From Paracoccus onchidii (GTDB taxonomy: Bacteria; Pseudomonadota; Alphaproteobacteria; Rhodobacterales; Rhodobacteraceae): a stretch of DNA of 64,000 nucleotides. The notes under the pieces are model-generated. The model saw nothing but the letters and a program-made list of their open reading frames with translations, did no database searches and was not told the origin of the DNA. The position numbers and the translations under genes were made by a program. Shown here in pieces: positions 9,014 to 17,788 of this stretch. The first letter of the stretch is position 1. Each line of letters opens with the position of its first letter. The stretch covers positions 96,486 through 160,485 of the forward strand of contig NZ_JAQBIE010000011.1 of the NCBI RefSeq assembly GCF_028294535.1, written 5' to 3'.

Positions 9014-9927
9014 CGCGCCAGTCCCATATGCTCAAGTGTTGCTTTCTGGATCATTCCGATCAACGCAACCAGAATTGCGGCAAGGGTGGCGGCGGCAAGC
9101 AGCGCGGCCCAGATCTGTATGGTTTGCCCGTAATAGCTGCCCGACAACAGGCGTGCCCCCAGACCGGCGCTTGCCCCCGCAGGCAATTCTCCGACGATCG
9201 TGCCGACAAGGGCTGCGGCGACCGCGACCTTCAGGCTGGCAAACAGGAACGGCAGCGATGATGGCAAGCGCAGTCGCCAAAAAACCTGCCGGTCCGAGGC
9301 GTTCCAGCTGCGCATCAGGTCCAGTTGCATGGCGTCCGGGGTTCGCAGCCCTTTGACCATGCCGACCAGGACCGGAAAGAAAGACAACCATGCCGCGATG
9401 ATCGCTTTTGGCAGCAATCCGGTAATGCCGGCGCTGGCAAAGACCACGATCACCATCGGGGCAATGGCAAGGATGGGAACCGTCTGGCTTGCCACGGCCC
9501 AGGGCATGACGGACTGATCCATGGCGCGGTTGTGGACAATGCCCACGGCCAGCACGACACCGGCCAGACTGCCGATCGCAAAGCCCGCCAGTGTCGCCGA
9601 CAAGGTGATCCAGCCGTGATAGATCAGGCTTCGCTTCGAGGTGATCTTCTGGCCGAAAATTCCGTCCCACAAACCGGACGCAACCTGATGTGGTGCCGGC
9701 AGGACCGGGCGATCTAGGATCAGTGTCCGCCGCAGGAATTCACCCGATGTCAGATCTTCATCGGCGCGGGCGGCCTGATCCCGGACCCACTCGGCATTCA
9801 TGCCGATCGCAGCAAGATACCAGATCCCAACAATGACCAGCAAGACGACCAACACCGGCAAGACCCGATCGGCGTGACCGGTACGCCAGCTTGTTTTGTC
9901 CGACGGGGCGCGGGCCAGATCAGTCAT
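9010..9927 (-). CDS. ABC transporter permease (SsuC/ThiX type)
   Basis: About 305 residues from the ATG giving MTDLARAPS, which has AGGGG 6-7 bases upstream; a longer frame exists but has no ribosome site. There is an N-terminal membrane anchor (VLPVLVVLLVIVGIWYLAAI), a periplasmic stretch of about 65 residues, and then the permease core with its coupling loop near DRQVFWRLRLPSSLPFLFASL. The start overlaps the ATPase stop by 8 nt. Pairs with the neighbouring permease. Confidence 0.9.
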   Translation of the reverse strand: MTDLARAPSDKTSWRTGHADRVLPVLVVLLVIVGIWYLAAIGMNAEWVRDQAARADEDLTSGEFLRRTLILDRPVLPAPHQVASGLWDGIFGQKITSKRSLIYHGWITLSATLAGFAIGSLAGVVLAVGIVHNRAMDQSVMPWAVASQTVPILAIAPMVIVVFASAGITGLLPKAIIAAWLSFFPVLVGMVKGLRTPDAMQLDLMRSWNASDRQVFWRLRLPSSLPFLFASLKVAVAAALVGTIVGELPAGASAGLGARLLSGSYYGQTIQIWAALLAAATLAAILVALIGMIQKATLEHMGLAR

Positions 9928-10717
9928 CGCCATGCCCCTCGCGCAGCCCTTCGCGCACCTCATGGGCGAGGGCGATGAATTCGGCCGAGTCGCGAATGTC
10001 CAGGGGGCGATTACGGGGCAGCGGACTTTCGATGATTTTCGTGATCCGGCCAGGGCGCGGGGACATGACGACTATTCTGGTGGAAAGATAGACTGCCTCG
10101 GGGATCGAATGCGTGACAAATCCAATCGTTTTGCCAGTCTTGCGCCACAGGTCCAGCAGGGCCTCGTTCAGCTTGTCGCGGACGATTTCGTCCAACGCGC
10201 CGAACGGTTCATCCATCAGCAATATGTCGGCGTCAAAGGCCAGGGCGCGCGCAATGCTGGCGCGCTGCTGCATTCCGCCCGACAATTGCCACGGGTATTT
10301 GCCGCCGAATCCGGCAAGATCGACCAGCTCCAGCACCCGTTCGATGCGTTGGCGGCGATCCGCCTTGTCAAACCCCATGATTTCAAGCGGTAACGAGATG
10401 TTGCCCGCGATGCTCCGCCAAGGGTAAAGGCCTGGCGCCTGAAAGACATAGCCATAGGCACGCGACCGGCGGGCCTGATCAGGGCTTTGGCCATTGACCG
10501 AGATCCTGCCGCCAGTGGCGTTTTCCAACGCCGCGATGGTGCGCAGAAAGGTTGTCTTGCCACATCCCGAGGGGCCGATGAAGCTGACGAAATCGCCCTG
10601 ATTGATGGTCAGATCCACATCTTTCAAGGCATGGATCGGCCCATCGGCGGTCTGGAATGTCAGGCTGACACCCTGAGCCTGAATGACCGGCTGGGCTGGA
10701 TGTTCCGCGCCCTGCAA
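9920..10717 (-). CDS. ABC transporter ATP-binding protein (SsuB/TauB type)
   Basis: About 265 residues. Walker A is GPSGCGKTTFL, the Q-loop lies near YVFQAPGLYPW, the signature is LSGGMQQRASIARAL, Walker B is ILLMDEPFGALDE, and the switch His is in FVTHSIPEA. It energises the two permeases. The start is uncertain: the frame is open to 10783 but would overlap the dihydropyrimidinase gene by 64 nt. A TTG at 10717, 3 nt past that gene's stop and preceded by a G-rich stretch, fits the other short junctions of the operon. Confidence 0.92.
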   Translation of the reverse strand: MQGAEHPAQPVIQAQGVSLTFQTADGPIHALKDVDLTINQGDFVSFIGPSGCGKTTFLRTIAALENATGGRISVNGQSPDQARRSRAYGYVFQAPGLYPWRSIAGNISLPLEIMGFDKADRRQRIERVLELVDLAGFGGKYPWQLSGGMQQRASIARALAFDADILLMDEPFGALDEIVRDKLNEALLDLWRKTGKTIGFVTHSIPEAVYLSTRIVVMSPRPGRITKIIESPLPRNRPLDIRDSAEFIALAHEVREGLREGHGDD

Positions 10718-10719
10718 AT

Positions 10720-12171
10720 TCAGACCCCCGATGCAGGAATGCCGGACCGTGTAACCGGCCTTGGTGCGGTCAGGTCCTTCCATTGGCTGAGGGCGCGATT
10801 GACGGTGCCTCTTGCATTTCGCGGGATGAACTGTCCGTGTCCTTCCTGGCTGGCGATCTTGCCTTCGGTGACCGCAATGACGCCGCGTGTCAGGGTATAG
10901 CGGGGCAGGCCCTTGACGGTTTGCCCTTCGAACACGTTGTAATCGATGGCGGATTGCTGGCTTTGCGACGAGATGGTCTTTTCCGCCTCTGGGTCCCAGA
11001 CCACAAGATCGGCGTCACTGCCGACCAGCACCGCACCTTTGCGTGGATACATCCCCAGAATCTTGGCACTGTTGGTCGAGGTCGCCGCAACGAATTCGTT
11101 CGGTGTCAGCCGTCCCGTATTGACCCCGTGTGTCCAAAGCATCGGCATTCGATCTTCCAGACCGCCGGTTCCATTCGGGATCTTGGTGAAATCGCCAACG
11201 CCGTAACGCTTTTGTTCGGTCGTGAAGGCGCAGTGATCCGTCGCCACGACCGACAGGCTGCCGGATTGCAGTCCGGCCCAAAGGCTGTCCTGATGCTGTT
11301 TGTTCCGGAACGGGGGCGACATGACGCGCCGCGCGGCATGGTCCCAATCGGTGTTGAAATATTCACCTTCGTCCAGTGTCAGATGTTGGATCAATGGTTC
11401 GCCCCAGACACGCTTGCCCTGCTGGCGCGCACGCCGGATCGCCTCGTGACTGTCCTCACAGCTGACATGCACTACATAAAGCGGCACACCGGCCATGTCG
11501 GCGACCATGATCGCACGGTTCGTTGCCTCACCCTCGACCTGTGGAGGACGGGAATAGGCATGCGCCTCGGGGCCGGTATTGCCCTCGGCCAGCAACCGGG
11601 CGGACAGTTCGGCCACGACATCGCCGTTTTCGGCATGCACAAGCGCGATCCCGCCCAGATCGCCGACGCGGCGAAAGCTGGAAAACAGCTCGTCGTCATT
11701 GACCATCAGTGCGCCCTTATAGGCCATGAAATGCTTGAAACTGGTGATCCCGCGTTTGACCACGGCCTCCATTTCATCAAAGACCTGTTCGCCCCACCAT
11801 GTGATGGCCATGTGATAGCTGTAGTCGCAATGCGCGCGACCGGATTTATTGTCCCACATCTGCAATGCGTCCAGCAGGCCCTGACCGGGCGAAGGAAGGG
11901 CGAAATCCACCACCATCGTCGTGCCGCCAGCAAGCGCTGCGCGCGTTCCGCTTTCGAAATCATCGGCCGAATAGGTGCCCATGAAGGGCATTTCCAGATG
12001 GGTGTGCGGGTCGATTCCGCCCGGCATGATCATGCAGCCGGTGGCGTCCAGCGTTTCATCGCCAACCAGCCCTTCGGCAATGGCAACGATCTTGTCGCCC
12101 TCGATCAGCACATCGGCCTTGTAGCTGAGATCGGCGGTGACGACGGTTCCGTTCTTGATGACGATGCTCAT
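10720..12171 (-). CDS. hydA: Dihydropyrimidinase / D-hydantoinase
   Basis: 483 residues. Cytoplasmic zinc amidohydrolase that opens 5,6-dihydrouracil, dihydrothymine or hydantoins to N-carbamoyl amino acids. Zn ligands are visible in GIDPHTHLEMPF, the carboxylated lysine in GITSFKHFMAYKG, further ligands in LVHAENGD and YVVHVSCEDS, and the catalytic Asp in VVATDHCAF. Full family length. It overlaps the acyltransferase stop by 4 nt. With HyuC and the RutR-type regulator it points to reductive pyrimidine degradation. The first enzyme, dihydropyrimidine dehydrogenase, is not in this window. Confidence 0.95.
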   Translation of the reverse strand: MSIVIKNGTVVTADLSYKADVLIEGDKIVAIAEGLVGDETLDATGCMIMPGGIDPHTHLEMPFMGTYSADDFESGTRAALAGGTTMVVDFALPSPGQGLLDALQMWDNKSGRAHCDYSYHMAITWWGEQVFDEMEAVVKRGITSFKHFMAYKGALMVNDDELFSSFRRVGDLGGIALVHAENGDVVAELSARLLAEGNTGPEAHAYSRPPQVEGEATNRAIMVADMAGVPLYVVHVSCEDSHEAIRRARQQGKRVWGEPLIQHLTLDEGEYFNTDWDHAARRVMSPPFRNKQHQDSLWAGLQSGSLSVVATDHCAFTTEQKRYGVGDFTKIPNGTGGLEDRMPMLWTHGVNTGRLTPNEFVAATSTNSAKILGMYPRKGAVLVGSDADLVVWDPEAEKTISSQSQQSAIDYNVFEGQTVKGLPRYTLTRGVIAVTEGKIASQEGHGQFIPRNARGTVNRALSQWKDLTAPRPVTRSGIPASGV

Positions 12172-13298
12172 ATGCGATCCTCCGGCTGCGACGCTGAAGG
12201 TGAAACAATCACCGTTGCGTCATTGGTGGTCAGTGGTGGCGGCTGCTGTCGTTTGTGATGAATGAAGCGCAACAAGGGACGCTCGATCAGCAAATGGGTG
12301 ATCATGCCGCCCACGGTTCCTGCGACAATCAACAACGAAACCGTTGCCACAGCGCCAAGTTGCAGATGCCCTGCTGTCAGGATCATGGCGCAGGCAATCA
12401 TGGCAATCGAATGCGCGAGATAGGTTGAATAGGAAGCGTCACCCAGAAAAACCAACCAGCGTGGAAAGCCAATTCCGGTTCTGCGCTCAAGCCCGGCAAG
12501 CCCCGCGACGATGGCGGCAGAGGCAAGCCCGTAATAGATCGGGCGCAGCGTTTTCTCTGGCAGTGTGGCGTCATGGGCAATGGTCAGCATGAAGCCGGCA
12601 AGCCCTGTGATCAACAGGATGGCCGCCTGGCTTGTCGATATCGTCGTGTGAATAAAAGTTGCGGCTATTCCAAGCAAAAACAATAGATTGTACGGGGAAA
12701 GCAGAAAGCTTTGGGGGAAAGCAACGGACATTTGGTCAATGCTGGCATAGGCCAGCGCCGCCAGGCAGGCCAGCCACCAGGCCCCCATCAAGGCAATGCC
12801 GATGCCGCCGGCCAGAATGCAGACGGACAGAAGCAGATAGAACAAGAGTTCATGCGACAATGTCCAAGCAACCCTCATCGGTGGGTCGGTCGCGAATGGG
12901 GCAAGCGTATAGGCACGCAGATAGGCCATCGGTCCGTCAAGATGCGGATCGATCCGTCCGGTGATGATCTGACCCAGAAGAAAGATAGAAAACAAGACCC
13001 AGAACAGCGGATAGATCCGTATGATTCGTTTGGACATGAAGCGCCGCGCCCGTTCCGGTTGTCCGATATCGCGCCCATGAACGACAAACATGATGAACCC
13101 GCTCAGCACGAAAAAGAACTCGACTCCGGAATGGCCCGCCGCCAGAATCGGGTTCCACATCTGAACTCCAAGATGTTCCGACATCAGCAAGGGCGCGTGA
13201 CACAGCACGACATATTGGGCGGCAAAAGCGCGGCCAACCTGCAGGCTTTCCAGATTGACGCGCCCGCCCGCATTGCGGGATGTGGCCGCTGTGCTCAT
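12168..13298 (-). CDS. Acyltransferase-3 family membrane protein
   Basis: About 376 residues from the ATG giving MSTAATSRNAGG; a longer frame is unsupported. About ten membrane helices. The N-terminal LESLQVGRAFAAQYVVLCHA carries the family Arg and His, and GHSGVEFFFVLSGFIMFVVH is the second conserved block. The family moves acyl groups onto sugars or lipids from the inner membrane (OafA/NodX-like). It is fused into the pyrimidine operon with 4-nt overlaps on both sides (12168-12171 and 13295-13298). That is unexpected for an envelope enzyme and suggests co-expression. Confidence 0.9.
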   Translation of the reverse strand: MSTAATSRNAGGRVNLESLQVGRAFAAQYVVLCHAPLLMSEHLGVQMWNPILAAGHSGVEFFFVLSGFIMFVVHGRDIGQPERARRFMSKRIIRIYPLFWVLFSIFLLGQIITGRIDPHLDGPMAYLRAYTLAPFATDPPMRVAWTLSHELLFYLLLSVCILAGGIGIALMGAWWLACLAALAYASIDQMSVAFPQSFLLSPYNLLFLLGIAATFIHTTISTSQAAILLITGLAGFMLTIAHDATLPEKTLRPIYYGLASAAIVAGLAGLERRTGIGFPRWLVFLGDASYSTYLAHSIAMIACAMILTAGHLQLGAVATVSLLIVAGTVGGMITHLLIERPLLRFIHHKRQQPPPLTTNDATVIVSPSASQPEDRI

Positions 13299-14566
13299 TC
13301 CGTGCGGGTCACTTCTGCAGCGTTCAGGACGGCATGCAGCAAGACGTCGGTGCCGGCCTTGGCCCATTCGGGACTGATTTCTTCAGCTTCGTTATGGGAC
13401 AGGCCGTCAACACAAGGGCACATGATCATGACCGTGGGTGCGACCCTGTTGATCCAGCAGGCATCGTGACCAGCCCCTGAAACGATGTCCATGTGACCAT
13501 AGCCCAGCCGTCGCGCCGCATCGCGGACCATGCCTGCGAGGCGTTCGTCAAATGTCACCGGATCGAAATGCCCGACCGGTTCAATCGCGATGCCAAGCCC
13601 GAGATTGCTGGCGATTTCTGCCGCCTCTTGCTCCAACTGGCTTCGCATCGATGTCAGTTTATCCAGATCGGGGCTGCGGAAATCGATCGTGAAAACGGTC
13701 TTGCCCGGAATCACGTTGCGGCTGTTTGGATATACATTGGCCTGTCCGACCGCGCCGACGGCATCGGGTTGATGCGCCATGGCAATGCGATTCACGGCCT
13801 CGATGATGCGAGCCATACCCAGCCCCGCATTCACGCGCATATTCATCGGGGTCGATCCGGTATGGGCGTCCTTGCCGGTCAGCGTAACCTCCAGCCACCA
13901 CAATCCCTGACCATGGGTCACGACACCGATTTCTTTTTTTTCGGCTTCCAGAATGGGGCCTTGTTCGATGTGGTATTCAAACATCGCATGGATGGGCCGT
14001 TCGCCCGGTGTTTCCTGACCGCGCCAGCCGATACGATCCAGTTCGTCGCCAAAGCTCTTGCCTTGGGCATCGAGACGACTGTTGGCGTATTCCTCGTCAT
14101 GCATGCCGGCAAATACGCCAGAGGCCAGCATGGCCGGGGCAAATCGCGTGCCTTCTTCATTTGTCCAGTTGGTAAGGACAATGGGGCGTCGCGTCTGAAT
14201 GCCCAGATCGCGGATCGTGCGAATGACTTCCAGCCCCGCCAGAACACCCAACACGCCATCATATTTGCCGCCGGTGGGCTGGGTATCCAGGTGGCTGCCG
14301 ATATAGACCGGATCAAGGTCGGGATCCGCCCCTTCGTGACGCATGAACATGTTGCCCATCCGGTCCACGGTCATTGTCATATCGGCTTGTTCGCACCAAT
14401 TCCGGAACAAATCCCGCCCCTCGGCATCATCATCCGTCAGGGTTTGACGGTTGTTGCCGCCCGCGATGCCCGGTCCGATCTTGGCCATTTCCATCAGGCT
14501 GTCCCACAGCCGATCGCCATCTACCCGAATATTGTCCGCCGAGGATGCGGTGTCGGAAAAGGTCAT
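13295..14566 (-). CDS. hyuC: Zn-dependent N-carbamoyl-amino-acid hydrolase (beta-ureidopropionase type)
   Basis: About 423 residues from the ATG giving MTFSDTASSADN; AGGAAC lies just upstream. M20-family dimetal amidohydrolase: Zn ligands in GSHLDTQPTGGKYDG, NWTNEEGTRFAPAM, HIEQGPILEAE and SGAGHDACWI. It removes the carbamoyl group from N-carbamoyl-beta-alanine or related compounds, the step after dihydropyrimidinase. Allantoate amidohydrolase is a close relative and cannot be excluded, but hydA, the transporter and rutR favour the pyrimidine route. First gene of the leftward operon, facing the RutR-like operator. Confidence 0.9.
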   Translation of the reverse strand: MTFSDTASSADNIRVDGDRLWDSLMEMAKIGPGIAGGNNRQTLTDDDAEGRDLFRNWCEQADMTMTVDRMGNMFMRHEGADPDLDPVYIGSHLDTQPTGGKYDGVLGVLAGLEVIRTIRDLGIQTRRPIVLTNWTNEEGTRFAPAMLASGVFAGMHDEEYANSRLDAQGKSFGDELDRIGWRGQETPGERPIHAMFEYHIEQGPILEAEKKEIGVVTHGQGLWWLEVTLTGKDAHTGSTPMNMRVNAGLGMARIIEAVNRIAMAHQPDAVGAVGQANVYPNSRNVIPGKTVFTIDFRSPDLDKLTSMRSQLEQEAAEIASNLGLGIAIEPVGHFDPVTFDERLAGMVRDAARRLGYGHMDIVSGAGHDACWINRVAPTVMIMCPCVDGLSHNEAEEISPEWAKAGTDVLLHAVLNAAEVTRTE

Positions 14567-14662
14567 CACTTGTTCCTTCCTGTCTTGCCGCCCCGTCTTG
14601 GTGCGAGGTCGGCTGAATGGGAAAACCGCACAGGCAAGCGTCGGCAGCGACGTCATGAAAAC

Positions 14663-14678
14663 TTTACCAAACGGTCAG
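14663..14678. promoter_or_regulatory. RutR-like operator between hyuC and rutR
   Basis: The 16-mer TTTACCAAACGGTCAG matches 13 of 14 defined positions or near-positions of the E. coli RutR box TTGACCA-NN-TGGTCAA, as an imperfect palindrome with arms ACC and GGT. It lies between the starts of hyuC (14566) and the RutR-like gene (14784), where a repressor controlling both directions would bind. Binding and ligand (uracil or thymine in E. coli) are inferred. Confidence 0.65.
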
Positions 14679-14783
14679 TTTGAGGCTAGCACGGTGCGAA
14701 AGTCAGTCAAGGATACAAAAACTTGCGGCTGACAAAAGATGAAGCGCTGCCTAGAAATAAAACAGGGCAGTACAGGTTTCAGT

Positions 14784-15401
14784 ATGACGGAAGACTCCAA
14801 GCCACCGCTGACGCGCATTCAGCAAAAGAACCGTGACATCATTCTGGAAGCGGCGCTGACGGTGTTTTCGACACGCGGCCTGAGGGGCGCAACGATCGAC
14901 CGGATCGCGGATGCCGCAGGTTTGTCCAAGCCGAATGTGCTGTACTATTTCGGATCAAAGGATGAAATCTACAGGACACTTCTGACCGCGCTGTTGGATA
15001 CCTGGCTGGCGCCGATGCTGAATATCGACAGCAACGGGCAGCCGATGGACGAGGTGCTGGGCTATGTCGCGGCCAAGCTGCAATTGTCGCGCGATTATCC
15101 CCGCGAAAGCCGGCTGTTCGCCTATGAAGTGCTGCAAGGGGCACCTCATCTGGAAGGCATCCTTGGGGGCAGGTTGCGCGATCTGGTCGAGAACACCGTG
15201 GCGGTTCTGGAACGTTGGATGGCGCAGGGAAGGCTGAAACCCGTCGAGCCGCATCACCTGATTTTCTCGATTTGGGCGTTGACCCAGCATTATGCTGATT
15301 TCGATGTTCAGGTAAGGGCGGTGCTTGGCCCCGGACATGATCCCTATGCCGAGGCCGAGCTTTATCTGGAGAACCTGTTTCGGCAGATGTTAGAGCCCTA
15401 G
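14784..15401 (+). CDS. rutR: RutR-like TetR-family regulator of pyrimidine catabolism
   Basis: About 205 residues from MTEDSKPPLTRIQQK; an upstream in-frame ATG at 14739 is possible. The N-terminus TRIQQKNRDIILEAALTVFS and the helix-turn-helix TIDRIADAAGLSKPNVLYYF are nearly those of RutR. Its C-terminal domain (LFAYEVLQGAPHL, IWALTQHYADF) matches the RutR ligand-binding type. It is divergent from the hydA/hyuC/transporter operon with a RutR-like box in the gap, so local control is very likely. Its TAG stop lies inside the CCTAGG target duplication of the IS element; the coding sequence is intact. Confidence 0.9.
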   Translation: MTEDSKPPLTRIQQKNRDIILEAALTVFSTRGLRGATIDRIADAAGLSKPNVLYYFGSKDEIYRTLLTALLDTWLAPMLNIDSNGQPMDEVLGYVAAKLQLSRDYPRESRLFAYEVLQGAPHLEGILGGRLRDLVENTVAVLERWMAQGRLKPVEPHHLIFSIWALTQHYADFDVQVRAVLGPGHDPYAEAELYLENLFRQMLEP

Positions 15402-15402
15402 G
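15397..15402. repeat. Left copy of the CCTAGG target-site duplication
   Basis: CCTAGG directly left of the IS481 end; an identical copy is at 16450-16455. It contains the TAG stop of rutR. Confidence 0.85.
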
Positions 15403-16449
15403 TGTTTGATCCCACAGTTTGATGGTGCGATCCTTTCTTTGGAATGGAAGGATGCCCTATGGGACAAGTTCGTCACGGAAGCGCCACGACCACGCACGCA
15501 GTCAGAGCAGCAATAATGAGGGCGGCCCGCCATCGGTCCGAGGGCCTGCCCGAATAATCGCAAGCTTCGCTCGCGACGCTGAGCCGGGAGCTGGGGATCA
15601 ATCTGAAGACGGTTGCGAAGTGGCGTAAACGGCAGACGGTCGAAGATCTCAAGACCGGCCCAAAGGAGCCACGTTCGACGGTCCTCACGGAGGCTGAGGA
15701 GGCGGCCATCGTCGCGCTTCGGCGCCACACGCTGCTGCAGCTTGACGATTGCCTCTATGCCCTTCAGCCGTCCATCCCGCACCTGACACGCTCGGCGCTG
15801 CACCGTTGTCTGCAGCGGCATGGCATCTCACGCCTGCCTGACGTCGAGGGCGACAAACCGAGGAGGTCGAAGTTCAAACGCTACCCGATCGGCTTCTTCC
15901 ACATAGACATCGCCGAAGTGCAGACTGCTGAAGGAAAGCTCTTCCTGTTCGTTGGCATCGACCGCACGAGCAAGTTTGCCGTTACCCAGCTCGTCGAGAA
16001 AGCAGACAGGAAGACGGCCTGGGAGTTCCTGCAACACATGCTCGAAGCTGTGCCATATCAGGTCCACACCGTCCTCACTGACAACGGCATCCAGTTCGCT
16101 GAGCAGCCCCGGGACCGGAACACTGCCTATTCTCGGCCTATGCGTTTCGACATGATCTGCGAGGCCAACGGGATTGAGCACCGGCTGACCAAACCCAATC
16201 ATCCTTGGACCAACGGACAAGTCGAACGGATGAACCGCACGATCAAGGAGGCCACCGTCAAACGCTTCCACTACGACAGCCATGATCAGCTGAGAACGCA
16301 CCTCTCGGACTTCATCGCAGCATACAACTTCGCGCGCCGGCTCAAGACCCTCAACGGGCTCACACCCTACGAGTACATCTGCAAGATCTGGACTTCAGAG
16401 CCGGACAGATTCATCTTGAACCCGATCCACCAGATGCCGGGACTGAACA
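15403..16449 (+). mobile_element. IS481-family insertion sequence (1047 bp)
   Basis: Ends are TGTTTGATCCC on the left and, read inward from the right, TGTTCAGTCCC: imperfect terminal inverted repeats beginning TGT. Both ends are flanked by the same hexamer CCTAGG, which fits the NCTAGN target preference known for IS481. The element carries one transposase frame. It inserted exactly at the rutR stop codon and separates rutR from the convergent TetR gene. Confidence 0.88.
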
Positions 16450-16454
16450 CCTAG
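15459..16454 (+). pseudogene. IS481-type transposase with an early in-frame stop
   Basis: The frame starts MGQVRHGSATTTHAVRAA and would run to GLNT-stop at 16454, but a TAA at 15555-15557 interrupts it after about 32 codons. The segment between RAAI and SQASLATLSRELG looks about 14 codons longer than in relatives I know, as if a 42-nt insertion brought in the stop. Downstream are the helix-turn-helix (LSRELGINLKTVAKWRKR), the DDE domain (FFHIDIAEV, VLTDNGIQF) and the catalytic Glu in NGQVERMNRTIKEATV. An internal start could still give a protein without the N-terminal DNA-binding helix. Probably inactive on its own. Confidence 0.8.
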
Positions 16455-16455
16455 G
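16450..16455. repeat. Right copy of the CCTAGG target-site duplication
   Basis: CCTAGG directly right of the IS481 end, matching 15397-15402. The transposase stop codon (TAG, 16452-16454) lies in this host-derived hexamer rather than in the element. Confidence 0.85.
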
Positions 16456-16456
16456 C

Positions 16457-17035
16457 TCAGCTGTTCAGCAGCTGGGCTGATCCGACGATCAGCGCCAGAT
16501 GCTCCCGCGCCAGTGCGATCAGATCCTCTTGCGGGCCGGTCACCCATTGGCGGGTTGCGGTGTTGGTGGCTGCCACGATTGCCGCGGCCAGGATCTCGAT
16601 CTTGCGATAATCGGTATCTGGAAGGCGACGTTTCAACAGTTCGCGCATCTGTGCACGTCGCGCAAGGATCGCGCTGCTGAACAATGCACCGACCTTTTGG
16701 TCTTCGGCGGCGAGGCGGTTGATCTGCGCGACCATTTCGCGATCCCCCAGGTAACGGGACAGGTGCGATTCAATCAGCAGGTTCAAATCGTCGATCAATC
16801 GTCCGTGGCCGGCAACAAACACCTCGGAGGCCTCGGCGGGATAATCGGGCGGCGGCCCCATGATCGCCGCTTCCTTATAAGGAAAATGGTTGAAGAACGT
16901 GCGCGTGCTGATCTCCGCCTGGCGGGCGATTGCTTCGGTCGTCACATTCGCAAGGCCGTGACGGGCGGCCAGGGTGACTGCTGCGGCCTGAATCTTGCGT
17001 GCGGTACGAAATCTGCGCGAAGTCTGGGGGTTCAT
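16457..17035 (-). CDS. TetR-family transcriptional regulator
   Basis: 192 residues. The N-terminal helix-turn-helix is RKIQAAAVTLAARHGLANVT, then AIARQAEISTRTFFNHFPYK. The C-terminal ligand domain (about 70-190) has no signature I can name. The neighbours give no target: the upstream YcbK-like gene runs in the same direction and ends about 190 bp away. Before the IS481 insertion this gene and rutR were convergent, with stops only a few bases apart. Confidence 0.88.
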   Translation of the reverse strand: MNPQTSRRFRTARKIQAAAVTLAARHGLANVTTEAIARQAEISTRTFFNHFPYKEAAIMGPPPDYPAEASEVFVAGHGRLIDDLNLLIESHLSRYLGDREMVAQINRLAAEDQKVGALFSSAILARRAQMRELLKRRLPDTDYRKIEILAAAIVAATNTATRQWVTGPQEDLIALAREHLALIVGSAQLLNS

Positions 17036-17227
17036 CTGTTCCTGGTTTCCGCTATCCGTTTCGATGGTGGTAAACGCCAGCGTTTAGGAACAATTCAGAC
17101 GCGTCAAGTGTTTCAGTGACAGGATGTTATGCCCGGATCTTCATGTAAATGACTCAGGAATGACAAAACCCGTGCGCCGCCTGGCAGGACGGGCAGGTGG
17201 CACAGGGGTTTCGTCGTTTGTTTCGGG

Positions 17228-17788
17228 TCAGGATCCCCAGCTGCGGATCGGCCCACAATCCATATGTACGAAATTCGAGCGCGAATACTTTCCGACGCCG
17301 CCTGCCTTGCAGGCCATCGCCGCCTTGTACATCTGGTTGACCGAGCGCGACTTGAGCCGCAGATCTGCGGCCTTGCCCTGCACATGCAGCGAATTCTTGG
17401 CCACGCCGCGCGAGCGACGGCGCAGCATCGCGTTGGTTTGGGGCGAGCGATAGCCCGACAGCATCATGTAAGGTTCGTTGGTTTGCAGCAGCCGATGCGA
17501 GGCCGCCGCAACGTCGATCGTGCGCGGGTCAATGCCGATCGCCGTGCCTGTGCGCCAGTCGCGCATGAAGATGTTCACTTCGTTGAGGGCTTCGCGGACG
17601 TATTTTCCATCGACCCAGTAAACGGTATCGATGCTTTCGCCGGTGCGGCCATTATACATCTTGATGCGCCGCACATCACCGGCCCCGCGAAGGAAACCGA
17701 ATGCATTTGCCATCACTGGTGCAGCTGTTGCCGAGGTTGCCGCAAACACACCAAGCACGCCGCGACGCGAGATAAGGTCCATTGTCAT
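17228..17788 (-). CDS. YcbK/DUF882-type murein peptidase with Tat-like signal
   Basis: About 186 residues. The N-terminus SRRGVLGVFAATSATAAPVM is a twin-arginine-type signal. The mature part shows MLSGYRSPQTNAMLRRRSRG, then SLHVQGKAADLR and NFVHMDCGP, which hold the His, Asp and His zinc ligands of the M15-like DUF882 fold (YcbK/MepK). In enterobacteria MepK cleaves 3-3 cross-links made by L,D-transpeptidases and its gene neighbours ycbB. Here a YcbB-like L,D-transpeptidase gene is divergent, 300 bp away, which supports a paired role in 3-3 cross-link turnover (inference). Confidence 0.88.
   Translation of the reverse strand: MTMDLISRRGVLGVFAATSATAAPVMANAFGFLRGAGDVRRIKMYNGRTGESIDTVYWVDGKYVREALNEVNIFMRDWRTGTAIGIDPRTIDVAAASHRLLQTNEPYMMLSGYRSPQTNAMLRRRSRGVAKNSLHVQGKAADLRLKSRSVNQMYKAAMACKAGGVGKYSRSNFVHMDCGPIRSWGS

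Noticed and set aside
10783..12258. 491-codon plus-strand open frame
   Set aside because: Mirror frame of the dihydropyrimidinase gene, a usual effect of high GC content.
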